Positions 1-8,108 of a stretch of 64,000 bases of DNA are shown here, piece by piece. The stretch spans positions 32,349 through 96,348 of the forward strand of contig JBHGXW010000002.1 in assembly GCA_041920465.1 (NCBI GenBank), in the 5' to 3' direction. The position numbers were made by a program, and so were the translations under genes. A model generated the notes under the pieces. That model was not told where the DNA came from, did no database searches, and saw nothing but the letters and a program-made list of their open reading frames with translations. How positions within the stretch are numbered: the first letter of the stretch is position 1; each line of letters starts with the position of its first letter. This DNA comes from Brevibacillus_H sp041920465. Its GTDB lineage: Bacteria > Bacillota > Bacilli > Brevibacillales > Brevibacillaceae.

Positions 1-1
1 G

Positions 2-1747
2 TTTGTCAAAGCCAAAGAGGGAATCACCACGTTAATCGAAGAACGCGCACTGGATGTGAACCTGTTGATGCTGGCGGCCGCAATTGGCGCCGCAAGCATC
101 GGTTATTGGATGGAAGGCGGGCTGTTAATCTTCATTTTTTCTTTAAGCGGTGCATTGGAATCGTATTCGATGGCCCGAAGCCAGCGTGATCTTACTTCTT
201 TGATGGAGATGAAGCCGGACACAGCCGTTCTTTATCAAAACGGTTTCGAGTTTCCGGTGCGGATCGAAAAGCTTCAGGTAGGCGATCATATCATCGTGAA
301 GCCTGGTGAGAGAATTCCGGCTGACGGGATTATCACTCAAGGAAGCTCCAGCATTAACGAAGCTTCTATCTCCGGTGAACCGATTCCCGTGGATAAAACG
401 GCGGGAAATGAAGTATTCAGCGGCACGTTAAACGGCCAAGGGGCTTTGATCATCAAGGTTACTCAATCAAACGAAAACAGCTTGATATCCCGAATTGTCA
501 AGCTGGTAGAAGAAGCGAAGACGCAAATGCCGGCCAGCCAACAATTCATTGAGCGTTTTGAGCGGAGCTATGCCAGCGTCATCATTTTTTCCACTTTGGT
601 GCTGATGGTTGCTCCCCATTATCTGGTGAACTGGAGCTGGAGCGAAGCCTTCTACCGTTCCATGGTGTTCTTGGTTGTTGCTTCCCCTTGTGCATTGGTC
701 GCTTCCATTGTTCCGGCGATGCTGTCGGCTATTTCCAACAGCGCACGCCACGGACTCTTGGTAAAGGGCGGTACTCATCTGGAGAATTTGGCTGACGTCC
801 GCGTCATCGCTTTTGACAAGACCGGTACGCTTACTGTTGGTCATCCGGAGGTAACTGACTTATACGCGTACCAAGGATTTACCCAGGAGGGGATGCTTCG
901 AATTGCAGCTTCCATTGAAAGCATGTCGGAACACCCGATCGCCAAAGCGGTTGTTCACCGGGCCAAAGAACTTCAGCTTCCGTTAGACCGCCCGCTTTCT
1001 TTGCAAGCCGTAACCGGAAAAGGCGTAGAAGCTCTCCTCCACAATCAGACTTGGAGAATCGGCAAACCAGCTTATTTGGATCAGCAAGAATTCCCATCAG
1101 AAGCGAAAGAGGTGATTGACCGGCTTGCCCATGAAGGAAAAACAGTGATTTTGATGGAAAACGAACGCGGACTTGCGGGAATCATAGCCCTGAAGGATAC
1201 GATTCGTCCGCAAACGCGAAAAACGATTGAGAAAATCAAGCAAATGGGAATTCAAGTTGCCATGTTGACCGGCGACCGCAGCTCAACAGCAGAGGCAATT
1301 GCCCGCCAAGCAGGAATTGACCTCTTCTATGCCGATTTGCTGCCAGAACATAAAGTAGAAAAAGTAAGCGAACTCAGCAAAAAATACGGCAAGATCGCCA
1401 TGGTGGGTGACGGCGCGAACGACGCCCCGGCCTTGGCAACGGCAACCGTCGGAATCTCCATGGGCGGAACAGGAAGTGACGTTTCCCTTGAAACTGCCGA
1501 TGTGGTCCTGATGCACGATGCCATTGAGAAGATCCCGGCAGCGATTGCCCTGAGCAAACGCACACGTTCCATTGTGATCCAAAATATGGTTTTCTCCATT
1601 TCGGTCATCCTGCTCCTGATCATCTCCAACTTTGCCCAGTTTATCAACCTGCCTTTAGGGGTGATCGGGCACGAAGGCAGCACCATACTGGTTATTCTGA
1701 ACGGCTTGCGTCTGCTCAGATCAAACGAAAGGACTCTGTCGCTCTGA
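2..1747 (+). CDS. P1B-4-type heavy-metal transporting ATPase (5' end outside window)
   Basis: This is an integral membrane ATPase that pumps a transition metal ion out of the cytoplasm. The reading frame is open from base 2, so the N-terminus lies upstream of the window. Base 56 is only an internal GTG. The phosphorylation motif DKTGT is at bases 815-829, and GDGANDAP near the C-terminus marks the hinge. The membrane metal site reads SPC (bases 683-691) rather than the CPC of Cu/Zn/Cd pumps, and the last membrane segment carries HEGST. SPC plus HEG(G/S)T defines the P1B-4 group (Co2+/Fe2+ pumps such as CtpD and the PfeT/ZosA type), so iron or cobalt efflux is more likely than zinc or cadmium. 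Metal specificity is inferred. The stop codon lies inside a terminator hairpin. Confidence 0.9.
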   Translation, partial: FVKAKEGITTLIEERALDVNLLMLAAAIGAASIGYWMEGGLLIFIFSLSGALESYSMARSQRDLTSLMEMKPDTAVLYQNGFEFPVRIEKLQVGDHIIVKPGERIPADGIITQGSSSINEASISGEPIPVDKTAGNEVFSGTLNGQGALIIKVTQSNENSLISRIVKLVEEAKTQMPASQQFIERFERSYASVIIFSTLVLMVAPHYLVNWSWSEAFYRSMVFLVVASPCALVASIVPAMLSAISNSARHGLLVKGGTHLENLADVRVIAFDKTGTLTVGHPEVTDLYAYQGFTQEGMLRIAASIESMSEHPIAKAVVHRAKELQLPLDRPLSLQAVTGKGVEALLHNQTWRIGKPAYLDQQEFPSEAKEVIDRLAHEGKTVILMENERGLAGIIALKDTIRPQTRKTIEKIKQMGIQVAMLTGDRSSTAEAIARQAGIDLFYADLLPEHKVEKVSELSKKYGKIAMVGDGANDAPALATATVGISMGGTGSDVSLETADVVLMHDAIEKIPAAIALSKRTRSIVIQNMVFSISVILLLIISNFAQFINLPLGVIGHEGSTILVILNGLRLLRSNERTLSL

Positions 1748-1757
1748 CAGAGTCCTT
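1728..1757. terminator. Bidirectional terminator between convergent genes
   Basis: A perfect hairpin has its arms at about 1730-1740 and 1746-1756 (GGACTCTGTC and its complement) around a 5-base loop. It overlaps the stop codon of the metal ATPase and lies just past the stop of the convergent K+ channel gene. T-rich tails are short on both strands. Confidence 0.7.
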
Positions 1758-1760
1758 CCA

Positions 1761-2753
1761 TTACCCTTTGGCAGATGATTCGAACTGGGCTAACTGGATT
1801 TTGGTTCCAAACATGATCAAGAGGTCGCCGGCAAGCAGCTTCTCGTTTGCCGGAGGGTTGCTGATGATTCGATTTTCCCGTTTGATGGCAACAATCGTCA
1901 CTCCGTATTGCTCCCGGACTTTATTTTCCTGCAGAGTCCTGTTCACCAGCGGGGAACCTGCTTGCACCATGATCTCTTCCACGCTGTACTCCTCTTGCTC
2001 AGCGTGTAAAATCGTATCGACAAAATCAACGCTAATTGGCTTGAGAATGGACATGGCCATTCGTCTTCCCCCGATGCTGGAAGGATTGATAACCTTATCC
2101 GCTCCGGCGCGATGAAGCTTCTCTTCCGTTTCCGATCTTTCCGCTCGAGCGACTATATGAATGTCCGGATTAATCCCTTTCGCCGTCAAGGAAATGAACA
2201 CATTATCAGCATCATTCGGAAGGGTGGCGACCAAACCGTGGGCCCGCTCGATTCCCGCTTCATACAAGGTTTTATCCTCCGTCGAGTCTCCTTCTACAAA
2301 AAGCAAGTCTTTATGCAAGTTCTCCAACCCGCTGATATTTCGGTCAATAATGACAATCGGCACATTTTCTTGTTTCAGTGCGCTTACCACTTGCTGACCG
2401 ACTCTCCCTAAACCGCAAACGATAATATGATTTTCCAGCTTCTTGATTGAACGGTCCATTCTCTTCCTCCACATCGTCTTCGAAAGATTGCCTTCAATAA
2501 GTGCCGCTACAAAGGCACCAAGTGCATAAGTAACCAGCCCGATTCCAATCGGGATGATGAACAGCGCAAAGAGTTTGGCACCGGTCGATTTGGGGACGAA
2601 ATCGCCGTAACCTACCGTTAATAGAGAAATCACCGTCATCCAGACAGCGTCGAAAACAGGTATGTGGTCAAAATAATGAAAACCGACCGCTCCAAACAAA
2701 GTAACCACGACAAGGCCGATGATCGTGGAGAGGATTTTACGATAGGTACTCAT
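1761..2753 (-). CDS. Potassium channel with RCK (TrkA-N/TrkA-C) domains
   Basis: This is a two-transmembrane-segment K+ channel with a cytoplasmic regulator of K+ conductance. Residues 1-90 hold two membrane helices flanking the pore loop, whose selectivity filter is TVGYGD (46-51). A Rossmann-type TrkA-N domain follows, with GLGRVG at 114-119, then a TrkA-C domain to the end (330 aa). The order matches MthK and the B. subtilis YugO channel. The ATG is preceded by GGGGGA with a 5-base spacer. The acetyltransferase gene ends 15 bases upstream on the same strand, so the two are probably cotranscribed. Gating ligand (Ca2+ or a nucleotide) cannot be told from the sequence. Confidence 0.9.
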   Translation of the reverse strand: MSTYRKILSTIIGLVVVTLFGAVGFHYFDHIPVFDAVWMTVISLLTVGYGDFVPKSTGAKLFALFIIPIGIGLVTYALGAFVAALIEGNLSKTMWRKRMDRSIKKLENHIIVCGLGRVGQQVVSALKQENVPIVIIDRNISGLENLHKDLLFVEGDSTEDKTLYEAGIERAHGLVATLPNDADNVFISLTAKGINPDIHIVARAERSETEEKLHRAGADKVINPSSIGGRRMAMSILKPISVDFVDTILHAEQEEYSVEEIMVQAGSPLVNRTLQENKVREQYGVTIVAIKRENRIISNPPANEKLLAGDLLIMFGTKIQLAQFESSAKG

Positions 2754-2768
2754 ACTATTCCCCCGGAC

Positions 2769-3218
2769 TTAGCCTTCACCTAGACAAAATCTTTTGACAA
2801 AACGGTAGCCTGTTACTTCATAGCCCAAATCTTTATAAAAGCGGTGAGCTTCTTCTTCACGCCCAAATCCGCTAACCAACCAGGTGCCGATGCATCCCTG
2901 ATCCTTTGCTATCCTTTCCGCATATTCCATCAGCAAGCGGCCAACTCCTTTACGTCGTGCTTGATTATCGACAACAATAACCGATACTTCCCCAAATTTG
3001 CTTACTTCTTCAATATTTTCACGGATGCGAAAGCCTAGTAAGCCGTAAACCAAGCCATCTTCCTCGTATACATAAAGAGAGTCAAACGGACTGTTTTTCA
3101 CAAACTCCAAGCGGTTCCCCATCTCTTCATCCGTTATCTCATGTCCGCTTAATTGCTTCATCATTTCTTTCAAGGCAAGCAAATCATTTTCCGAAGCGGT
3201 TCGAATCTGATAGGACAT
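2769..3218 (-). CDS. GNAT-family N-acetyltransferase
   Basis: This 149-aa single-domain protein fits the GCN5-related acetyltransferase fold. The acetyl-CoA binding segment is visible as VDNQARRKGVGRLLMEYAE, a match to the Q/RxxGxG/A motif of the family. It is followed by a C-terminal strand ending in FYKDLGYEVTGYRFVKRF, the usual GNAT ending. Such enzymes transfer acetyl groups to small amines or protein N-termini; the substrate is not recognisable here. It is the first gene of a probable two-gene unit with the downstream K+ channel (15-base gap). Confidence 0.85.
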   Translation of the reverse strand: MSYQIRTASENDLLALKEMMKQLSGHEITDEEMGNRLEFVKNSPFDSLYVYEEDGLVYGLLGFRIRENIEEVSKFGEVSVIVVDNQARRKGVGRLLMEYAERIAKDQGCIGTWLVSGFGREEEAHRFYKDLGYEVTGYRFVKRFCLGEG

Positions 3219-3307
3219 TCCTTTGTTCCCCCGTTTCTCCTCTGAATGGGTATATGTTATATATTACCTTCTTTCTCTTTCCTTGTATCTATAGTTGAAT
3301 GATTTCT

Positions 3308-3339
3308 CCTGACAGTATGTTAGCCTTCCGTCTGTCAGG
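3308..3339. repeat. 8-bp perfect inverted repeat
   Basis: CCTGACAG at 3308-3315 is matched by CTGTCAGG at 3332-3339, with a 16-base spacer. It lies between the terminator of the large secreted-protein gene and the acetyltransferase start. It may be an operator or a leader hairpin. No run of T follows it, so it is not an obvious terminator. Confidence 0.4.
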
Positions 3340-3342
3340 TAA

Positions 3343-3376
3343 AAGAAAAGCGCCCGGTCTGAAAAACCTGAGCGCA
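3343..3376 (-). terminator. Rho-independent terminator of the WG-repeat gene
   Basis: On the minus strand a GC-rich stem (GCGC/GCGC arms continued by GGT/ACC) with a T-rich loop is followed by a TTTT tail. It begins 8 bases after the stop codon of the 960-aa secreted protein gene. Confidence 0.7.
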
Positions 3377-3383
3377 TTTTCGC

Positions 3384-6266
3384 TTATTGAATGACACTTT
3401 GGATATACTCGGCAATTAACCGAGGGGCAGTTTGATTGTACAGGGAAACGATATTTTTCAGGTGGGCATTCTCAAGATCTTGCGGAAGCGGAAGGCGCAA
3501 GCTGTCATATTTCATACCGTTCACCTGAATCAAGGACACCAACATATCGTGCTGTACGTTGCTCAGTTGGCTTGCATCCAGCTTTTTCACCGTATAAGTT
3601 TGCTTTTCTTTCGATTGGAATAACAAACGGGTTACGAAATATTGGTTACATTCGTAATGAAAATCATGATAATAATGCGGGCTTAAGTCGAAAACAAAAC
3701 CGTGTTCATTTCCCCAGTTCCACAGTTGGTCGATGGTCATGGTTGTATTGGCACTTCCTGTTATCATGTAGTAGGCCAACTGGTAAAACTCGTCGTATCC
3801 GAAAACGCCTTCTTCAGCGGTAATAATGTTCTTTGACTTGAGATATTGCACAATCTCCTGCTTGGTACTGGTAACCGGCAGATTGAAGTAGACAGCCAGG
3901 TTGTGATAGAAATCCGTTTCACTTCCGGCAGGGGAGTTGAATTGATAAGGTTTCGCGAAAGCAAGCAGCTCCAACGGATTTCTTTCTAAAGCCATATGTA
4001 ACCCTTGGAACGTAGCTGATTTCATCGGCAGATACGTAATCTTTGGCTGTTTGGTCAGGAAGGGCATGTGCAGAATTTCCTGGCCCTTGGCATTCATATA
4101 TCCGAAATATTTGCCTGATGCGTAGACAAATTCTGCCGGAAGACCTTGTGCAAAATAAAGTTGCGGGAAGACCTCCCTTGTTTTCTCGATTGCTTCATAT
4201 CTGGCAGGCGTCAATTCCTTTCCATTATCTTGGAGTACCCCAAACAATCCCGTTTTACGGTCTTGGTAGGTGATGAGACATTGAGAATCCGCCTGTATGA
4301 TATTGATTGACTTATATTGTTTGAAGGTGACTCTTTGCAACCGGGTATCGTATGCATCCCAGGCACCTTTTTCATTGACAAAGAAATACTTCCCTGCAGG
4401 TGCCGTTATAACATCCTTCACATTGGAAACCTTGATGATCCGGCTGGTTCCCAGAGAGTCTAAAAGGTAGATATCTTTCTCTCCCGTCGCCTTATCCAGA
4501 CAAGCATACGTCTGGTTGTCCAAGGACAAAAGGTTCATCCGGTTATACGCGAAATCGGTGAGAACGGTTGACTGTCCGCCGGTAATTCGAAGTAGAGCCA
4601 ATCCTTGTTGACCCGGTTTCTTTGCCAGCACATACGTGCTCTCTCCAAATTTCCTGAAAACGACGGGAGGTCCTTCCGTATAGCCCGTTTCCACCCAAGC
4701 CGTCACATCCTGATTGATTTTCGTGCCGTCCAGGCTGTACAAATCCGCTCCTTCTTCAGCCATCGCAACCACAATCTGTGCTTCATTGTCAAAATAAATA
4801 TTGGCATACGGCTTGTCGATTTTCTCACCTGTCTCCTTCTTGATCAGATACACGCCTTGTTCCGTTGACTCGGTGTTTAATTGGTCAGTTAACGAACTGA
4901 CAGAGGTTTGGGAACGTTCAACCTTCTTCCCGTGATAGTCAAATTCTGTTTCCGTTCCGTTTCCGTCTTTCACAATAACCGTGTCAAAACGTTTATCATA
5001 GGTTACGGTTATATTCTCTTGAGGGGGGTAAATTACCTGCCCGTTCATGGAGAGGACTCCGGTCGTGTTGCCGTCTTTTCCGAAGATGAAGCTGCCGATA
5101 TATTCAAACGAGTCAAACCAATACTTAGGCTCTTCTAACACCCCGTCATTGAAGGGAATCATCCCCTTCTTTCCGTCCTCTCTGACCAGAATTCTGTTCA
5201 TGGTTTGTTCCACATTGCGATAAACGAACGGAATAATCGTCTCGTTATTAACGTTTTTCACTCCATATAATCCGGTTGCTGCATCCTGCCCGATAATATA
5301 GCCGTTTCCAAAATATTCCGCATTCTTCTTAAAATCGATTTTGAGCTGCTTGTCCAGATTATGATAGGTAACAATGTCTCCTTTTACCGTGTAGAAGGTA
5401 TTGGGGCGGTCATACAGCGTTCCGACTTCATCATAAACCGGTTCAGCTAGCATTTCCCCCTGGCGAATCAGTCCTTTTCCGGCTTCGGATTCCACTTGAA
5501 TATAGCCATTTTGCAGGAATAAAAGAGGAGACTTATACTTAGGCTCCACTACGAACCTGCCCTGTATGTCGACTGCTCCCACCTTGCCGTTCACAACAAC
5601 TTGCAAAAACGGCACTTCATAGTTTTCCTCCTGTAATAGCTTGGCATTGGGAATGGCAAACAGCGGCTTAAACGTTTGGGGATCGAGTAGTGAAAGCTGA
5701 TCCGTCGTTATGGCAAGAGTACGGAGTTTTAGGCTTTCTCCGTTGGTTGCAGGCTGAGCAATGTCCACCCAATTGATTTTTCCCTTAAACGGCTGCAAAA
5801 GCACCTTCCCGGAGGAATCAACCAACATGGACTGATCGCCGCCAAAGGCCATCACACTGTTGTCTGAATCGGATAAATAAAAGGCATTTGCTGTTTTGAA
5901 CTTCTGTTTGGATAAAGTTTTGCTCTGAAGATTATAGTACTGTGCCATTCCTCCATTCCATAAAACAGCGATATTTTGGTTACCCAGAATTTCAATATTG
6001 TCCCAGTCGGGCGCAATAATTTCTTTTCCTGTTTGGAGATCTAGAATCCCCTGTTTATTCGCTTTTTTGACGATGGCATAATGACTGGACAGCTGAAATT
6101 CATCGTATACAGCGGGTGTCGTAAGCTTAGCCCCGTTGGTAAAGCCGATTTTGTAATTGGACAAATACGGCTGCAATTGGCTAAAGCCGGCTGCTTGAAC
6201 CGGTGCCATGACAAGAGAGGAGACTAACAGTGCTGCCGTAAAGGTTGTCAGGATGCGTTTAATCAT
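3384..6266 (-). CDS. Large secreted WG-repeat-like protein
   Basis: This 960-aa protein starts with a clear Sec signal peptide (MIKR, a hydrophobic stretch, then cleavage after APVQAA near residue 26). Residues from about 30 to 750 contain repeated segments of the type G-x-x-G-(L/V)-x-(D/N)-x-x-G followed about ten residues later by P-x-(Y/F) or PKY. Examples begin KQGILDLQTGKEII, KVGAVDIQGRFVV, GLYGVKNVNNETII and KKGMIPFNDGVLEE. This is the pattern of WG (KWG) repeat domains, which form beta structure of unknown function in exported bacterial proteins. The C-terminal 200 residues do not show the repeat and are not recognised. The gene is monocistronic, with its own terminator on each side. 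Confidence 0.75.
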   Translation of the reverse strand: MIKRILTTFTAALLVSSLVMAPVQAAGFSQLQPYLSNYKIGFTNGAKLTTPAVYDEFQLSSHYAIVKKANKQGILDLQTGKEIIAPDWDNIEILGNQNIAVLWNGGMAQYYNLQSKTLSKQKFKTANAFYLSDSDNSVMAFGGDQSMLVDSSGKVLLQPFKGKINWVDIAQPATNGESLKLRTLAITTDQLSLLDPQTFKPLFAIPNAKLLQEENYEVPFLQVVVNGKVGAVDIQGRFVVEPKYKSPLLFLQNGYIQVESEAGKGLIRQGEMLAEPVYDEVGTLYDRPNTFYTVKGDIVTYHNLDKQLKIDFKKNAEYFGNGYIIGQDAATGLYGVKNVNNETIIPFVYRNVEQTMNRILVREDGKKGMIPFNDGVLEEPKYWFDSFEYIGSFIFGKDGNTTGVLSMNGQVIYPPQENITVTYDKRFDTVIVKDGNGTETEFDYHGKKVERSQTSVSSLTDQLNTESTEQGVYLIKKETGEKIDKPYANIYFDNEAQIVVAMAEEGADLYSLDGTKINQDVTAWVETGYTEGPPVVFRKFGESTYVLAKKPGQQGLALLRITGGQSTVLTDFAYNRMNLLSLDNQTYACLDKATGEKDIYLLDSLGTSRIIKVSNVKDVITAPAGKYFFVNEKGAWDAYDTRLQRVTFKQYKSINIIQADSQCLITYQDRKTGLFGVLQDNGKELTPARYEAIEKTREVFPQLYFAQGLPAEFVYASGKYFGYMNAKGQEILHMPFLTKQPKITYLPMKSATFQGLHMALERNPLELLAFAKPYQFNSPAGSETDFYHNLAVYFNLPVTSTKQEIVQYLKSKNIITAEEGVFGYDEFYQLAYYMITGSANTTMTIDQLWNWGNEHGFVFDLSPHYYHDFHYECNQYFVTRLLFQSKEKQTYTVKKLDASQLSNVQHDMLVSLIQVNGMKYDSLRLPLPQDLENAHLKNIVSLYNQTAPRLIAEYIQSVIQ

Positions 6267-6302
6267 GGTATTCCCCCATAAGCTGTTTTCCTTATTTACG
6301 TA

Positions 6303-6328
6303 GACGACAAAGTTTGGATAAAGTTTCG
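6303..6328 (-). promoter_or_regulatory. Possible ECF-sigma-type promoter of the WG-repeat gene
   Basis: On the minus strand CGAAAC (6323-6328) is separated by 16 bases from CGTC (6303-6306), ahead of the secreted WG-repeat gene (start 6266). GAAAC with CGTC at this spacing resembles promoters of envelope-stress ECF sigma factors of the SigM/SigX group. One base of the usual TGAAAC is missing, so this is tentative. Confidence 0.35.
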
Positions 6329-6373
6329 TCCACTAAAAAACTCAGCGTTTGCCGAGTTTTTTAGTGGACGAAA
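6324..6373. terminator. Strong terminator hairpin downstream of ung
   Basis: A 20-bp perfect inverted repeat (6324-6343 with 6354-6373) surrounds a 10-base loop, and each arm contains a run of six A or T. It sits four bases after the ung stop codon and blocks read-through into the next gene. It can act on both strands. Confidence 0.85.
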
Positions 6374-6376
6374 AAT

Positions 6377-7051
6377 TTAGATATTGGGAATTTGCCAGTC
6401 AATAGGCGTACTGCCGATCCGCTCTAAAAATTGATTGGCTTTGGAAAACGGACGGCTGCCGAAAAAGCCCCGATTCGCTGAAAACGGGCTGGGATGCGGC
6501 GATTGAATGATATAATGCTGAGGTGCTTTGATCAACTGTTGTTTTTCTTGCGCATGTTTTCCCCACAGGATAAAGACAACCGGTTTCTCCCGGTTGTTCA
6601 AGGTGCTGATTACTTGATCCGTGAATGTCTCCCATCCCATTCCTTTGTGAGAATTGGGCTGATTTTCCCGGACGGTTAACACTGTGTTTAACATCAGGAC
6701 ACCCTGTTTGGCCCAACTTACCAGATAGCCGTTATTTGGAATATAGCATCCCAAGTCGCTTTGCAGTTCTTTAAAAATATTTTGCAAAGAAGGCGGTGGA
6801 GCAACTCCCGGTTTCACGGAAAAACTTAACCCGTGCGCTTGGCCCTGTCCGTGGTATGGGTCTTGCCCGAGAATAACCACCTTGGTATCGGCCAACGGAG
6901 TGAAATGAAGAGCATTAAAAATATCATATTTATCGGGATAGATTACCTTGCTTCTGTACTCTTCGATCAAAAATTGGCGCAACCGCAAATAGTACGGCTT
7001 CTCAAATTCTTGTTCCAAATGCGAAGACCAGTCATTTTTCAAAATAGCCAT
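6377..7051 (-). CDS. ung: Uracil-DNA glycosylase (family 1)
   Basis: Ung removes uracil from DNA, the first step of base-excision repair. The 224-aa length is typical. The catalytic water-activating motif GQDPYHG is at residues 62-68 (Asp64), and the leucine-loop motif HPSPFS is at about 186-191, both intact. A GTG lies two codons upstream in frame, but the ATG at 7051 has AGGGTG at a 7-base spacing and gives the usual short N-terminus. The gene stands alone, followed immediately by a strong terminator. Confidence 0.95.
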   Translation of the reverse strand: MAILKNDWSSHLEQEFEKPYYLRLRQFLIEEYRSKVIYPDKYDIFNALHFTPLADTKVVILGQDPYHGQGQAHGLSFSVKPGVAPPPSLQNIFKELQSDLGCYIPNNGYLVSWAKQGVLMLNTVLTVRENQPNSHKGMGWETFTDQVISTLNNREKPVVFILWGKHAQEKQQLIKAPQHYIIQSPHPSPFSANRGFFGSRPFSKANQFLERIGSTPIDWQIPNI

Positions 7052-7142
7052 TTTCACACACCCTGCACGAACGAAATCTCCCCCTTATCATAAGACAAAT
7101 CTCCCGTCAAATAAATGGAACAAAGATAAAAAAACACAGCCG

Positions 7143-7970
7143 TTAGAAGTCAAAATTGTCCGGGTCAGGGCCGAAACGCTTGTTTTGGTTTAAGCCGGAG
7201 ATTTTCTCCATATCCTCTGCAGAAAGCTCGAAATCAAATATGTCGGCATTTTCGATAATTCTGCTTTCGGTTATGGATTTCGGAATCGTGACCACTCCGT
7301 TTTGCAAATCCCAGCGAAGGACAATCTGTGCCGGAGACTTCCCGTATTTTTGGCTCAGCTCATGCAAAAGCGGCTGATCCAGATTCCCCTGCATCAACGG
7401 GCTCCAGGCTTCCATTTGAATCTGGTTTTCTTTACAAAACGCCAGCAGTTCCCGCTGGATAAGCAGTGGATGGTACTCAACCTGGTTGACCATTGGTTTG
7501 ATCGTACAATCCGCCATTACGTCCTGCAAGTGATGAATCTGGAAGTTGCTTACGCCAATCGCGCGGACAGCCCCATCGTGATACAGCTTCTCCAGTGCTT
7601 TCCATGTGTCTTTGAATTTCCCTTTAACCGGCCAGTGCACCAGATAGAGGTCAATGTATTCCAGTCCCAGCTTTTTACGGCTCTCTTCGAAGGCAACCAG
7701 CGTAGAGTCATATCCTTGATCGGCATTCCAAACCTTCGTTGTAACGAATAATTCCTCGCGGGATACTCCGGATTCCTTGATTGCCTTACCGACACCCTCT
7801 TCATTTTTATAGATGGCAGCTGTGTCAATACTACGATAACCTGCACGAATCGCGGCTTTCACAGCACTTTCCACTTCGTTCCCTTCACTTACTCGCCATA
7901 CTCCAAGTCCAAGCCAAGGCATTTTCACTCCGTTATGTAGAGTTGCTGTATCCTTAATTTGTGTAGCCAA
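7143..7970 (-). CDS. Aldo/keto reductase (AKR5-type; glyoxal/diketogluconate reductase-like)
   Basis: This 275-aa NADPH-dependent carbonyl reductase has a TIM-barrel fold. The catalytic tetrad context is visible: Asp and Tyr in IDTAAIYKNEEGVG, Lys in FVTTKVWN and His in DLYLVHWP. The C-terminal NADPH site reads IPKSITESRIIEN. The closest named relatives are B. subtilis YvgN/YtbE and 2,5-diketo-gluconate reductases, which act on glyoxal and methylglyoxal. The start codon is TTG, chosen because GGGAGG lies 8 bases upstream and no in-frame ATG fits the family N-terminus MATQIKDTATLHNG. It appears monocistronic. Confidence 0.88.
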   Translation of the reverse strand: MATQIKDTATLHNGVKMPWLGLGVWRVSEGNEVESAVKAAIRAGYRSIDTAAIYKNEEGVGKAIKESGVSREELFVTTKVWNADQGYDSTLVAFEESRKKLGLEYIDLYLVHWPVKGKFKDTWKALEKLYHDGAVRAIGVSNFQIHHLQDVMADCTIKPMVNQVEYHPLLIQRELLAFCKENQIQMEAWSPLMQGNLDQPLLHELSQKYGKSPAQIVLRWDLQNGVVTIPKSITESRIIENADIFDFELSAEDMEKISGLNQNKRFGPDPDNFDF

Positions 7971-8059
7971 CTGACATTCCTCCCATCTTCCTATGAAAAG
8001 TTAAAAACTTACTTTTCCAGTGTACCACATTTTGGCTACTCAAGCACTTCTGCCGATTG

Positions 8060-8095
8060 AAAAAGGCTGCTGACCCCATCAGATCAACAGCCTTC
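8060..8095 (-). terminator. Rho-independent terminator of glnS
   Basis: On the minus strand, AAGGCTG-TGA and TCA-CAGCCTT pair around an 8-base loop and are followed by TTTTT. It begins 14 bases past the glnS stop. Confidence 0.8.
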
Positions 8096-8108
8096 CTTTG
8101 TGCTTCCA

